DNA of 64,000 nucleotides from assembly GCA_963734635.1 (NCBI GenBank), contig CAVTIA010000010.1:62001-126000 (forward strand), read 5' to 3'. Position numbers and translations under genes: made by a program. Below are positions 52,344 through 60,517 of this stretch, piece after piece (within the stretch, counting starts at the first letter, position 1; each line of letters begins with the position of its first letter). The stretch comes from DATCJA01 sp963734635 (GTDB lineage Bacteria > Acidobacteriota > Vicinamibacteria > Vicinamibacterales > UBA2999). A model generated the notes under the pieces. The model made no database searches. It saw only the letters and a list, made by a program, of their open reading frames with translations, and had not been told where the DNA came from.

Positions 52344-53771
52344 ATGTCCAGAATTTCCACTGTCGGCGTCCTGCTGCTGGTCGTCCTGGCGGGTGCCCTC
52401 CTCTGGGCACCAACGCCCGCGGCCAGTCAAGATTCCGCGCCAGCCGTCACCTTCCACCAAGACGTGCTGCCCGTCCTTCAGGAGAATTGCCAGAGCTGCC
52501 ACCGGCCCGGTCAGATCGGTCCGTTCTCGATGCTCACGTACAAGGAGACTCGACCGTGGGCGAAGGCAATCAAGCAGGCGGTCGTCACAAGAGCGATGCC
52601 ACCGTGGTTCGCCGATCCGCAATACGGGCATTTCAACAACGATCGATCGCTCAAGGCGTCCGAGATCGCCACGATCGCCGCATGGGTCGATCGCGGTGCG
52701 CCCGAAGGTGATCCCGCGCTTGCGCCGCCGCCAACCGAGTGGCCGGCAGGCGGTTGGCAAATCAAGCCGGATGTCGCCTTCGATCTGCCCGCTTATCCCG
52801 TTCCTGCGCGCGGGATTGTCGAATGGGAACGCATAGCCTTTCCGGCGCCCTTCAAAGAAGGCACATGGGTCACGTCGGTCGAGATTCTCCCCGGTGTGCC
52901 CGCGGTCGTGCATCACCTGTGCTTTGGTTTTCAGAAACACAAGGAGACCACTCCGTACAACGAATATCAGTGGATGGAAGTGCCGCGCGACGATAACGGC
53001 AACATGAAAACTGTCGATGGCACCACGACTGGACCGCTGAAGGGTATCGTGCTCTCCCGAACGGTCGGCAGCACAGAGGTGAAGCGTCGAAACGGCAGCC
53101 CCACGGTATTTCACGAAGGCACCAATGAGTTCTGCTACCTGCCCGGGCTGCCGTACGAAGATTACCGGCCCGTCGACGCCGGCGTCTTCGTACCGGCCGA
53201 ATCAGACATGATCGTGAGCCTCCACTACACGGCAACCGGACTGGCGACCGTCGACCGAAGCCGGATCGGCTTCACGGTCGCGAAGGCGCCGCCGCGCAAG
53301 ACGTTTCTTCCGCAGGACGGCGCTGAAGGAAACAATCCGCCGGTTGCACGAAAGCAGGCGAATGCCGCGTTGGCGATTCCGCCGTATGCCAACAATCATC
53401 CGGGCCCCGTCGCCGAAATAAGCTTCCTCAAAGAGGTGGAGCTCGTCTGGTTCAGGCCCCACGCACATGTGAGGGGAAAGACGGTTCGGTACACGCTGGT
53501 GCATCCCGACGGCCGCGAGGAAACCCTGCTGTACGTGCCGAGCTACAACTTCAATTGGCAGCTCACATACCGCACATCAGTCAAGATTCCGAAAGACGCC
53601 AGGATGCGCGTCCAGTTCACGTACGACAATTCAACAGCCAACAAGTACAACCCTGACCCGAGCAAGTGGGTGTACTACGGCGGCCAGAGCTGGGAGGAAA
53701 TGGGGACGCCGAACATGGGCTTCCTCGTCGATCGTGAGGCCGACGTGAACGACGTGCTCATCGAGCGATGA
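52344..53771 (+). CDS. Secreted c-type cytochrome - copper-monooxygenase-fold protein
   Basis: 475 aa with a signal peptide. A single haem-c motif 'ENCQSCHRPGQIGPFSML' starts a short cytochrome/PQQ-like cap (the 'PPW' block RAMPPWFADPQYGHF follows). The C-terminal ~330 residues have strands and His motifs found in PHM/DBH-like copper type II ascorbate-dependent monooxygenases: 'GVPAVVHHLCFGF', 'DMIVSLHYTATG' and 'VWFRPHAHVRGKTV'. Widespread in acidobacteria and planctomycetes; the reaction is unknown. The stop overlaps the next start by 4 bp (ATGA). Confidence 0.75.
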   Translation: MSRISTVGVLLLVVLAGALLWAPTPAASQDSAPAVTFHQDVLPVLQENCQSCHRPGQIGPFSMLTYKETRPWAKAIKQAVVTRAMPPWFADPQYGHFNNDRSLKASEIATIAAWVDRGAPEGDPALAPPPTEWPAGGWQIKPDVAFDLPAYPVPARGIVEWERIAFPAPFKEGTWVTSVEILPGVPAVVHHLCFGFQKHKETTPYNEYQWMEVPRDDNGNMKTVDGTTTGPLKGIVLSRTVGSTEVKRRNGSPTVFHEGTNEFCYLPGLPYEDYRPVDAGVFVPAESDMIVSLHYTATGLATVDRSRIGFTVAKAPPRKTFLPQDGAEGNNPPVARKQANAALAIPPYANNHPGPVAEISFLKEVELVWFRPHAHVRGKTVRYTLVHPDGREETLLYVPSYNFNWQLTYRTSVKIPKDARMRVQFTYDNSTANKYNPDPSKWVYYGGQSWEEMGTPNMGFLVDREADVNDVLIER

Positions 53772-54514
53772 AGACAATATCGGTCTTGGTCACCCTGCTT
53801 CTCCTCGCAACCGTCGAATCGAGCGGTGAACAGCGGGACGTACGCCTGACCGCCGCCGACGGATTCTCGCTCGAGGGCACCTTCCGCTCAGCGGAAAAGG
53901 GCGGCCCAGGCATTCTCCTGCTGCACCAGTGCAACGCCGATCGCCACATCTACGACCAGCTGGCGATGATGCTGAATGTCGCCGGATACAACGTGCTGAC
54001 GTTTGACTTCCGCGGCTTTGGCGGGAGCCGGGCGGGAGCGTTCATGGACTTCGGCGCCGCGCGCCAGCGCGTGATCGAGCGAATGCCAGGTGACGTTGAT
54101 ACCGCGTTGAAGTTCCTGATCGCGCAAAGCACGGTCAACGGCAGGGCCCTTGGGGTGGCAGGCGGCAGCTGTGGGGTCAACCAGGCGGTGCAGGCCAGCC
54201 GCCGTCATCCGGAGATTCGCACGATCGTGCTGCTGTCGGGCGGCACCGACGCAGAGGGCGAGGCGCACATCAAGGCCTCGCCCAATCTTCCGGTGTTCGG
54301 GGCCGCCAGCGCGGAAGACACGGACGCAGCCGCGTCAATCAGGAAGATTGTCGGGCTTTCTGCGAACTCCTACAGTCGCGTGGAAATGTTCAAGGGCGCC
54401 GGCCATGCGGCGTCGATGTTCGCAAAGCAGCCGGATCTGGAAGCGGACATCGTGATCTGGTTCAGGTCCAACCTGCCGGTGGCCGGGTACGGGTTGCCCC
54501 CCGCCATCCGGTGA
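53768..54514 (+). CDS. Secreted dienelactone-hydrolase-like alpha/beta hydrolase
   Basis: 248 aa with a signal peptide (..TVESSGEQ). 'GGPGILLLHQCNADRHIYDQL' supplies the oxyanion turn, 'GRALGVAGGSCGVNQAVQA' the nucleophile elbow (G-G-S-C-G), and 'FKGAGHAASMF' the catalytic His. The His/Cys in the oxyanion region (LLLHQCNAD) matches a common secreted dienelactone-hydrolase-like group. Co-translated with the cytochrome-monooxygenase-like protein. Confidence 0.75.
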   Translation: MKTISVLVTLLLLATVESSGEQRDVRLTAADGFSLEGTFRSAEKGGPGILLLHQCNADRHIYDQLAMMLNVAGYNVLTFDFRGFGGSRAGAFMDFGAARQRVIERMPGDVDTALKFLIAQSTVNGRALGVAGGSCGVNQAVQASRRHPEIRTIVLLSGGTDAEGEAHIKASPNLPVFGAASAEDTDAAASIRKIVGLSANSYSRVEMFKGAGHAASMFAKQPDLEADIVIWFRSNLPVAGYGLPPAIR

Positions 54515-54617
54515 TCTTCCCCGCACGGCAGGACTTTCTCGCCCTGCGGTGCCGTTGTAGGATCCGCTCATGCCGACCGCGGGAGCAGTAAATTACGAGG
54601 AGACGGGAGGATAGATC

Positions 54618-55274
54618 ATGCGTGTGCGTCCACTCGTTCAAGTCGCGATGTTCGTGTTGATGTCCGGATCTGCCGCCGCTCAAGGCTGGGTCGAATACAC
54701 AAGTCAGCAGGACCGCTTTATCGTCAATTTCCCTGGCCAGCCTGTGGTACGTGAGACTCCCTACCCGACGGAGTTCGGCATTACCTTGGCGGCGCGCGTC
54801 TATGCAGTCCAGGATGGTCCAAACCGCTACTCCATCACCGTTGTCGATTACTCGCCGGGTCAGGAAATTCATACCGATCGGACCAAGGGGTGCAAGGGAT
54901 ATCCCGACACGTGCACGAATCGCTGGATGAACGACCTGCGAGGCGCGCTCGACTATGCGGTCTCGAGCTTCCTTCAACGGGACTCGAAGGTCACGTATTA
55001 CGCCTTCGGGGACAGCGATCGCGTCGAAGGACGCCGCATACAGCTCATCAACGCCGACCAGTCTCGTACATTTGTCGCTGTCTACATGCACGAAAATCGG
55101 CTTTACATTCTCGACGGCACTGTTTCGCCAAGTGCACCACCGCCGGCACTCTTTCAGCAGAACTTCGGATTCTTCGACAAGGATGGCATCAGGGTTCGTT
55201 ATCGAACGCTCTATTCCAACCTGTATGCGGCCCCGCCCCGCGAGGAAACGCGAGGCCGCCTGCAAGGTTGTTAG
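54618..55274 (+). CDS. Secreted protein of unknown function
   Basis: 218 aa, ATG 54618 behind AGGAGACGGGAGG. Signal peptide ends ..SAAAQG. 'WVEYTSQQDRFIVNFPGQPVV' is a start seen in many small secreted proteins of acidobacteria. Cys pair 'GCKGYPDTCTNRW' and a last Cys at the C-terminus (RLQGC*) may form disulfides. The middle has regular beta strands. No catalytic motif seen. The stop is 10 bp before the aminotransferase start. Confidence 0.6.
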   Translation: MRVRPLVQVAMFVLMSGSAAAQGWVEYTSQQDRFIVNFPGQPVVRETPYPTEFGITLAARVYAVQDGPNRYSITVVDYSPGQEIHTDRTKGCKGYPDTCTNRWMNDLRGALDYAVSSFLQRDSKVTYYAFGDSDRVEGRRIQLINADQSRTFVAVYMHENRLYILDGTVSPSAPPPALFQQNFGFFDKDGIRVRYRTLYSNLYAAPPREETRGRLQGC

Positions 55275-55281
55275 GTCCCGC

Positions 55282-56268
55282 ATGGCCGTTTCCAGCAGCA
55301 TCCACATCCTCGGCGCCGAAGAGGCGCTCGCACAGCTCAAATCGCTGCGTTCGAAGCAGCCCGTCCAGTACTGGGCCTTTTATTCAAGCCAGCTCGGAGG
55401 CGTTGTCACTGATCCGGCCCTCATGGTGATCCCGTTCGACGACCACATCGTGCACCGCGGCCACGGCATCTTCGATACTGCGGCGCTGGTCGAAGGGAAG
55501 ATTTACGATCTCGAGCCGCACCTCGATCGGTTTCTGCGGTCGGCCGAGCGATCGAAGCTGAAGCTCCCCGCGTCGCGCGCCGACATGCGCGACATCATTG
55601 TGAGGACCACTTCAGCCAGCGGCCGACGCGACGGGTCGATACGATACTGGTTGTCGTCAGGTCCAGGCAGCCTCGAGCTGACTCCCGCCGCTGGCGCCGA
55701 GCCCGGCTTCTTCGTGATGGTGTTCGCCGGTTTGTCGTACCCCGCGCGGTGGTACACGGAAGGCCTGCGGGTGATGACGACCACCTATCCGATCAAAGCG
55801 CCGCTCTACGCGATCACCAAGGCAACGAACTACCTCCCGAACGTGTTGATGCAGATGGAGGCGAAGGAGTCGGGGTTCGATAACGGCGTCTTCATCGACG
55901 AAAACGGTCACGTGGGGGAAAGCTCCAACATGAACGTCGCATTCGTCACAGCAGACGGCGTGTTCATCCATCCAAAGTTCGACCACATCCTTTCGGGCTG
56001 TACCTCGCTGCGGCTCCTCGAGCTCGCTCCCGCATTGAAGAAGCAGGGACTTCTTACAGGCGTCGAGGTTCGCGACATCCCGGTCGCGGAGGCACGCGCA
56101 TCGCGTGAGATGGTGCTTCTCGGCAGCTCGGTCAAGGTGGCGCCGATCGTCCAGTGGGACGATCAGCGGATTGGCGACGGCAGACCGGGACCGGTCGCCA
56201 GGGCGCTGCTTGGCCTGCTCGACGAGGACATGCGCAGCAGCGACCGTCTGATCGACGTTCCTTACTGA
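55282..56268 (+). CDS. Class IV aminotransferase (branched-chain / D-amino-acid type)
   Basis: 328 aa. PLP-dependent fold-type IV: 'DDHIVHRGHGIFDTAALVEG' N-terminal block, 'ITKATNYLPNVLMQMEAKES' with the PLP Lys, and 'IDENGHVGESSNMNVAFVTADG' (the E-x-S-x-x-N motif). The C-terminal 'SREMVLLGSSVKVAPIVQWD' is usual. Exact subgroup (branched-chain, D-alanine, or aminodeoxychorismate lyase) cannot be separated by motif alone; a plant-like D-amino-acid aminotransferase subgroup is likely from the 'HRGHG' motif. Confidence 0.85.
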   Translation: MAVSSSIHILGAEEALAQLKSLRSKQPVQYWAFYSSQLGGVVTDPALMVIPFDDHIVHRGHGIFDTAALVEGKIYDLEPHLDRFLRSAERSKLKLPASRADMRDIIVRTTSASGRRDGSIRYWLSSGPGSLELTPAAGAEPGFFVMVFAGLSYPARWYTEGLRVMTTTYPIKAPLYAITKATNYLPNVLMQMEAKESGFDNGVFIDENGHVGESSNMNVAFVTADGVFIHPKFDHILSGCTSLRLLELAPALKKQGLLTGVEVRDIPVAEARASREMVLLGSSVKVAPIVQWDDQRIGDGRPGPVARALLGLLDEDMRSSDRLIDVPY

Positions 56269-56403
56269 CGCGCAGGCTAAAGCCTGCGCTCTACGTCAGC
56301 CTGCGCTCTACGTCTTGGAACGGATGTCTGTTTCGTAGCGCGCACGCTTAGCGTGCGTGGTAACCGCACGCCGCGTAGAGCGCACGCTTTAGCGTGCGCG
56401 TGT
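56268..56403. repeat. Palindrome family B cluster between convergent genes
   Basis: Several units: GCGCAGGCTAAAGCCTGCGCTC, a half copy (CAGCCTGCGCTCTACGTC), GCGCGCACGCTTAGCGTGCG, and GAGCGCACGCTTTAGCGTGCGC. Two sub-versions are mixed (AGGCT/AGCCT and ACGCT/AGCGT). The cluster fills the gap between the aminotransferase stop and the stop of the gene at 56406. Confidence 0.75.
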
Positions 56404-56405
56404 CG

Positions 56406-57419
56406 TCAGAAATCTTTGAGGAACTTGCGCGCCACTTCGAGATCGCATTTCTCGTTCGAGTGACGCATGTTGGGCCTGTACCGCCACTGGCCCGACCACT
56501 CGACAGGCCGACTCAGAAACACAGGGTCCTCAACGACGCCGGAGTACGTCAGGCTTCTGCCGTCCTGGCCGAGACGGAAGCGCTCGGTCAGCCGCTTCCG
56601 CGTACTGCTCGGGAATGTGGTGGTCAGCCCCATCGGGTGGTCCCTGAAATTGGTCGTCTCCACGACGAGGGTGTCTTCTTCCCAGCGTCCAACGGAATGT
56701 CCGTGCAGGAACGTTTCGCCCGCTGGCGGATGCCTTCGGCCGTCGAGAAAAATGGTGCGCTCAGCTTCCATCCAGTCAATCTTCATCACCACGCGATCGC
56801 GCTGAACGGTAATCGTGTTCGCGACCGGGTAGAACATCAGTGTCGGTGCTCCAACAGGGATGCAGTCCTTCTGCGTCGTCGCCTTTGGATCGACGTTCGC
56901 CAGTGCCGCCTTCCCCTTTTCCGTCAGAGGCCAGCTCTTCAAACCGCCCATGAATCCGTAAAACTCGTTCTGCGGAGAAAACCACGTGCCTGCCATGCTG
57001 GTCGCGACCTCGTTTCGTGCGGCATACACGCTGCGCGAGTTGATGTTGAGCGGATAGTAGGTGCCGTCGCGTTTATAGAGCTCTCTTCCGAGGATCAGCT
57101 TTCGGGAATCGTTTCGCGCGGGGTTGCCGACGATGGTCACCACGTCGCCGACCGCGACCGAGTCCCTGTTGAAGCCCAGCCCGTTGAGTACGGAGGCAGC
57201 CCCGACTTCCACCTCCACGGCAACGGTGGAGCCGTCCGGGTTCTTGACCTGGAGTGTGATGTAGACGTGCGGGTTCCGGTACCTGTATTCCGTGACGGTG
57301 CCGGTGGTCTTCGTCTCGCGCTGCGTGTCGAACGCCGCGGCGCTGTGGTGCGCCGGTGCAGAACGGGCAACGGTGAGCAACACGAGACACGCCAACGTGA
57401 CCCTGGCGATCGGTTTCAT
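56406..57419 (-). CDS. Natural DUF6152 - partner fusion protein
   Basis: 337 aa from ATG 57419. Signal peptide ends ..RSAPAHHSA (His-His as in DUF6152). Residues ~20-115 are DUF6152-like ('TGTVTEYRYRNPHVYITLQ', 'VGDVVTIVGNPARND'). The C-terminal ~200 residues have the partner blocks 'VGRWEEDTLVVETTNF', 'RKRLTERFRLGQDG' and 'EDPVFLSRPVEWSGQ'. This single chain joins the two proteins that are separate, co-translated genes at 2.3-3.4 kb and 50.1-51.4 kb. The fusion is in one unbroken frame. Function unknown. Confidence 0.8.
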   Translation of the reverse strand: MKPIARVTLACLVLLTVARSAPAHHSAAAFDTQRETKTTGTVTEYRYRNPHVYITLQVKNPDGSTVAVEVEVGAASVLNGLGFNRDSVAVGDVVTIVGNPARNDSRKLILGRELYKRDGTYYPLNINSRSVYAARNEVATSMAGTWFSPQNEFYGFMGGLKSWPLTEKGKAALANVDPKATTQKDCIPVGAPTLMFYPVANTITVQRDRVVMKIDWMEAERTIFLDGRRHPPAGETFLHGHSVGRWEEDTLVVETTNFRDHPMGLTTTFPSSTRKRLTERFRLGQDGRSLTYSGVVEDPVFLSRPVEWSGQWRYRPNMRHSNEKCDLEVARKFLKDF

Positions 57420-57563
57420 TCTGCCCTCAACGTCAGTGGCGCGACGACTGCGACAGCATGGGCCACAAAGCGGATTGTCCCACCTCGAAGCGCCTGCCGC
57501 AACAGATAGCCACGAAGAACACAAAGACGATTCAGCCACAAACCGGTGTGATGGGCGCTTTGG

Positions 57564-58292
57564 CTACCCGATCTGAGCCCGCGCTTTTGCAACTTCAGGC
57601 AGCGGCGCGAGCAGCCCTCGACCGGCAAACCCGACCATCCGATCCAGGCGCGTCAGGTACTCGCTCCGCAGGTGCGGCGCCGCCCGGAGATGCCATACCA
57701 CTTCCCCGTTGGTCCACGCCGTATCGCGCGCGTGCCGGACTTTCCACATCGCCAGAATCGTGTCGAGATCGCCGAGCGCCGCGTCGATCGCAGCAATCAC
57801 GCCCGTGGACAGCACGGGCTGAACCTCGACTTCGACACGCTCGAGTACGTCGTTGACGCGCTGGAAGTCCCGGTATCGCTGACCCTCTCTCGACGGGAAC
57901 TGCTGCTCCGAACGCGCGATGCGATCGAGCGCGATGACCAAATCGTTGTTGATATGGGCATTCATCCCCGCCAGCGCGAACTGCAGTGGCACGAGCTTGT
58001 CGCTGCCACGTGCCTGGAACAACGGCCGCCACGCCCTCGGCGTTCGATCCGGATCGGATTCCCAGGTGATGATGGCCTCGAAGTAGAGCTTCGCGAAGGC
58101 CACGTCGAGTCGCTGCAGAAACAGCCAATCCTCCCAGAGGGCCGTGCCACCCTGCATCGCCTCGGTCACCCGCCGATAGAGAACGTTGAACCATCTCACG
58201 CCGTCGTTCTCGGGCAACGCCGCCTCGATTGCGCGCATCGCGGCGACCACGTCCTCAATCGTGTGCACGTCGCCAATCACCCTTGTCAGCAT
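57564..58292 (-). CDS. DUF5995 family protein
   Basis: 242 aa, no signal peptide, all helical. 'DGVRWFNVLYRRVTEAMQGG' is the N-terminal family block; 'FALAGMNAHINNDLVIAL' contains the conserved A-G-M-N-A-H-I-N-x-D motif of DUF5995. The N and H of this block may bind a metal or cofactor. Function unknown. Just before it (58293-58344) is a stretch with repeated 'ccctgag' words. Confidence 0.75.
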   Translation of the reverse strand: MLTRVIGDVHTIEDVVAAMRAIEAALPENDGVRWFNVLYRRVTEAMQGGTALWEDWLFLQRLDVAFAKLYFEAIITWESDPDRTPRAWRPLFQARGSDKLVPLQFALAGMNAHINNDLVIALDRIARSEQQFPSREGQRYRDFQRVNDVLERVEVEVQPVLSTGVIAAIDAALGDLDTILAMWKVRHARDTAWTNGEVVWHLRAAPHLRSEYLTRLDRMVGFAGRGLLAPLPEVAKARAQIG

Positions 58293-58344
58293 GGATGCCC
58301 TTTTGCTGAAGCCTGAGACGGCCCTGAGCCCTGAGGTCTGAGGC

Positions 58345-59815
58345 CTATGTTTTCTGAAGCAGTGGCCGAAGCGTGCGGACGTCCTTCAGGCTTTCAATCG
58401 CAAGCACCACGTCAATCAGCTTCTGCGCTGTTGCCGTCCCAAGCACCGGAGCGATGAGGTCGCTCGCCTTGTCCACGACCTCGGTTCGCGTCATCGGATT
58501 GCGGACCGTGCCCCGGACCGCCTCGACGCGATCGGAGAGCCGCGTCCCGTCGTTCAGCGTAATCTCCACGATCGCCACCCGCGCAGGCAGCAGCGCGGTC
58601 AGCGTAGCGTCTGGTACGTAGGTCACCTTGCCCCGTTGCCGGAGCACGACGGGGTCCTGCATTCTCGCTTTGTCGTGCGCCGCATGAAACGACGCCGTCT
58701 TGTCGATGAGCATGACCGCCACCATGTGCTGCAGGCAGATATCCGGGATGTCACGGTTGTCCACGACGGCACCCACGGTCGGGGCCAGGCGAACGACGAC
58801 GCTCTTCACCTGGTCAGCCTCGAACGCGCGCTTTGTTCGGATGCTTTCGATCGCGTCGAGCGGCGCCTGAATCGGCGTGCCTACGGTCCATTTCTTGATG
58901 TCGGTGTTGACGATCTCGTAGCGGTCGCCAAGCTTGTCTACGATGACCTGCGGATTCCCCTTAGGACCGTTGACCTGAAAAAAGTTGTCATCGCCTGAGA
59001 ACACATCGTCGACCCCGGTCCAGCCTGAGCGAACGAGCAACGCCGCCGTCACGCCGTTGCGCGCCGGCATGCCGCCGAACACGAATCCCTTCTCGATATG
59101 ATCCGTGTCGCGCGCCCAGATGGCATATCCCGAGGCTTGCTGGGACGCGTAGTCGAGGAGCCAGCGCATTTGCCCGACCGTCAGCGCGGCGACACATCCC
59201 GCCGCCGCCGCGGATCCAAAGTTCCCCGCGAACGCATGCGTACTTCGGCGGCTCTCGTCCCTGAACGTCATACCACCGAGCGCCATCGTCAATCGGGTGC
59301 CGACGTCGTAGCCGAGGGTTACTGCGCGCAGGTAGTGTTCGCCGCTCGCGCCCAGCTCCTCGCCCAGCGCAAGTGCAGCCGGCACGATAGAAGCGCCGGG
59401 ATGCGACTGTGAGGGCCCATGCGAATCGTCTGTTTCATCGGAATGAGCGAGCACTCCGTTGACGAGCGCAGCATCGATTGGTCCAGTCACCACATTCGAG
59501 CCCACAACGGTCGCGATCGCCCGTCCGGCCTGCGTCCGCGCGAGCGTCAGAGCGACACGGCCCGGCGGCAGCTCTGAGCCCGACACCATTGCTGCGAACG
59601 TGTCGAGAATGTGATGTTTGGCCTTCTCGGCGACTTCAGGCGGCAGAGGCCGGTCTTTCGCAGCGGCCATGTAGCTGCTGAGCGTCGCCATCAACGGGCT
59701 CACAGCCGGCGCCTGCGGCGCGGAGTTGGCGGAACGGCAACGCAGCCCCTGCGAGCGCAAGTGCGCTGCGTTGAAGCAGCTTGCGCCGGGACATTCGAGA
59801 ATCAGAACGCGTCAT
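58345..59815 (-). CDS. Tat-exported MmgE/PrpD family protein, one frameshift near the 5' end
   Basis: About 489 aa if one extra base at about 59733-59734 is removed. The Tat signal (MSRRKLLQRSALALAGAALP) is in a different frame from the body, which starts 'SANSAPQAPAVSPLM' after the break. MmgE/PrpD blocks: 'KAKHHILDTFAAMVSGSELP', 'ALVNGVLAHSDETDDSHGPS' (D-D-x2 motif), 'HAFAGNFGSAAAAGCVAALT' and 'FFQVNGPKGNPQVIVDKLG'. The family includes 2-methylcitrate dehydratase and cis-aconitate decarboxylase, which are cytoplasmic; an exported member is unusual. The ATG is at 59815 or 59794. Confidence 0.75.
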
Positions 59816-60040
59816 ACAAGCGATGCGAAGTATATGCCCGAGGACCCCTATCGCGGCGGTGGTGGACAAGTGGTAGCGGGAGGTCGTGGACACGTCGCGA
59901 AATCAAGACGAGTCGATCGGCACGTTAGCCGCGGGTTGATTCTCGACAGACCTGGAACAGAAGGCGAAAGGACTGTTCGGATCCCGCACGCCCATCGTTA
60001 GTTCTATCGAATGAGAATTTTGTTCGGAAGAAAGCAAGTC

Positions 60041-60466
60041 ATGAACGTCCGCACTCGCATCGTCACCGGCGTCACAATCCTTCACCTCGAAGGGCGTCTC
60101 GTAACGCAATCAAAGCCCGTCCCTTCGCTGCGCGCCGTCGTGGGTGATCAGGTGCGGCAGGGGCGGCTGGTGGTCCTGCTCGATATGACAGCGGTGACTG
60201 ACATCGACGCCCACGGGCTCGGTGCGCTCGTCTCCAGTCTGACAACCCTCGAACGCCACGGTGGCCAGATGGCGCTTATCGCGCCGTCGGACCGCATCAG
60301 GCAGCTGCTGGCGATCACGAGATTGGACACCGTGTTCGCCATCTACGACTCTGAACCGGAAGCGCTCGATAGGTATCGACCAATCGTGGCACCGACTGAA
60401 TCCTGGGCGGATTGCACCGTCGTGCTCGACGGAGACACACAATCTGAGACGGCCGGCGTTAACTGA
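60041..60466 (+). CDS. STAS-domain protein lacking the phospho-acceptor Ser
   Basis: 141 aa. Anti-sigma-factor-antagonist-like STAS fold: 'TGVTILHLEGRLVTQ', 'GRLVVLLDMTAVTDIDAHGLGALVSSL', 'GGQMALIAPSDRIRQLLAITRLDTVFAIYD' (shown in halves). In SpoIIAA-like proteins the loop is D-S-(S/T)-G-(L/A)-G; here it is D-A-H-G-L-G, so the phospho-serine is missing. It may be constitutively active or bind a partner without phosphorylation. ATG 60041 (behind GGAAGAAAG) is preferred over 60011. The 195 bp before (59816-60010) have no gene. Confidence 0.8.
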   Translation: MNVRTRIVTGVTILHLEGRLVTQSKPVPSLRAVVGDQVRQGRLVVLLDMTAVTDIDAHGLGALVSSLTTLERHGGQMALIAPSDRIRQLLAITRLDTVFAIYDSEPEALDRYRPIVAPTESWADCTVVLDGDTQSETAGVN

Positions 60467-60517
60467 TCCCCGATCCCCGATCCCCGATCCCCGCCCCCTG
60501 AGGCCTGATAATAGGCC
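60464..60517. repeat. Tandem GATCCCC repeats and a small hairpin before CbiZ
   Basis: Four direct copies of GATCCCC followed by GCCCCCTGAGG, then GGCCT-GATAAT-AGGCC (60501-60517), a 5-bp hairpin whose last base touches the CbiZ ATG. No Shine-Dalgarno sequence is visible for CbiZ, so the hairpin may matter for translation. Confidence 0.5.

Noticed and set aside
31292..59734. Programmed +1 frameshifting as the main explanation for the broken genes
   Set aside because: No shared slippery motif or stop-codon context is seen at the sites, and most are simple G/C runs; error is simpler. Mentioned in the finding only as an alternative.
60464..60493. GATCCCC direct repeats as a CRISPR-like array
   Set aside because: Units are 7 nt with no spacers; no cas genes are present.
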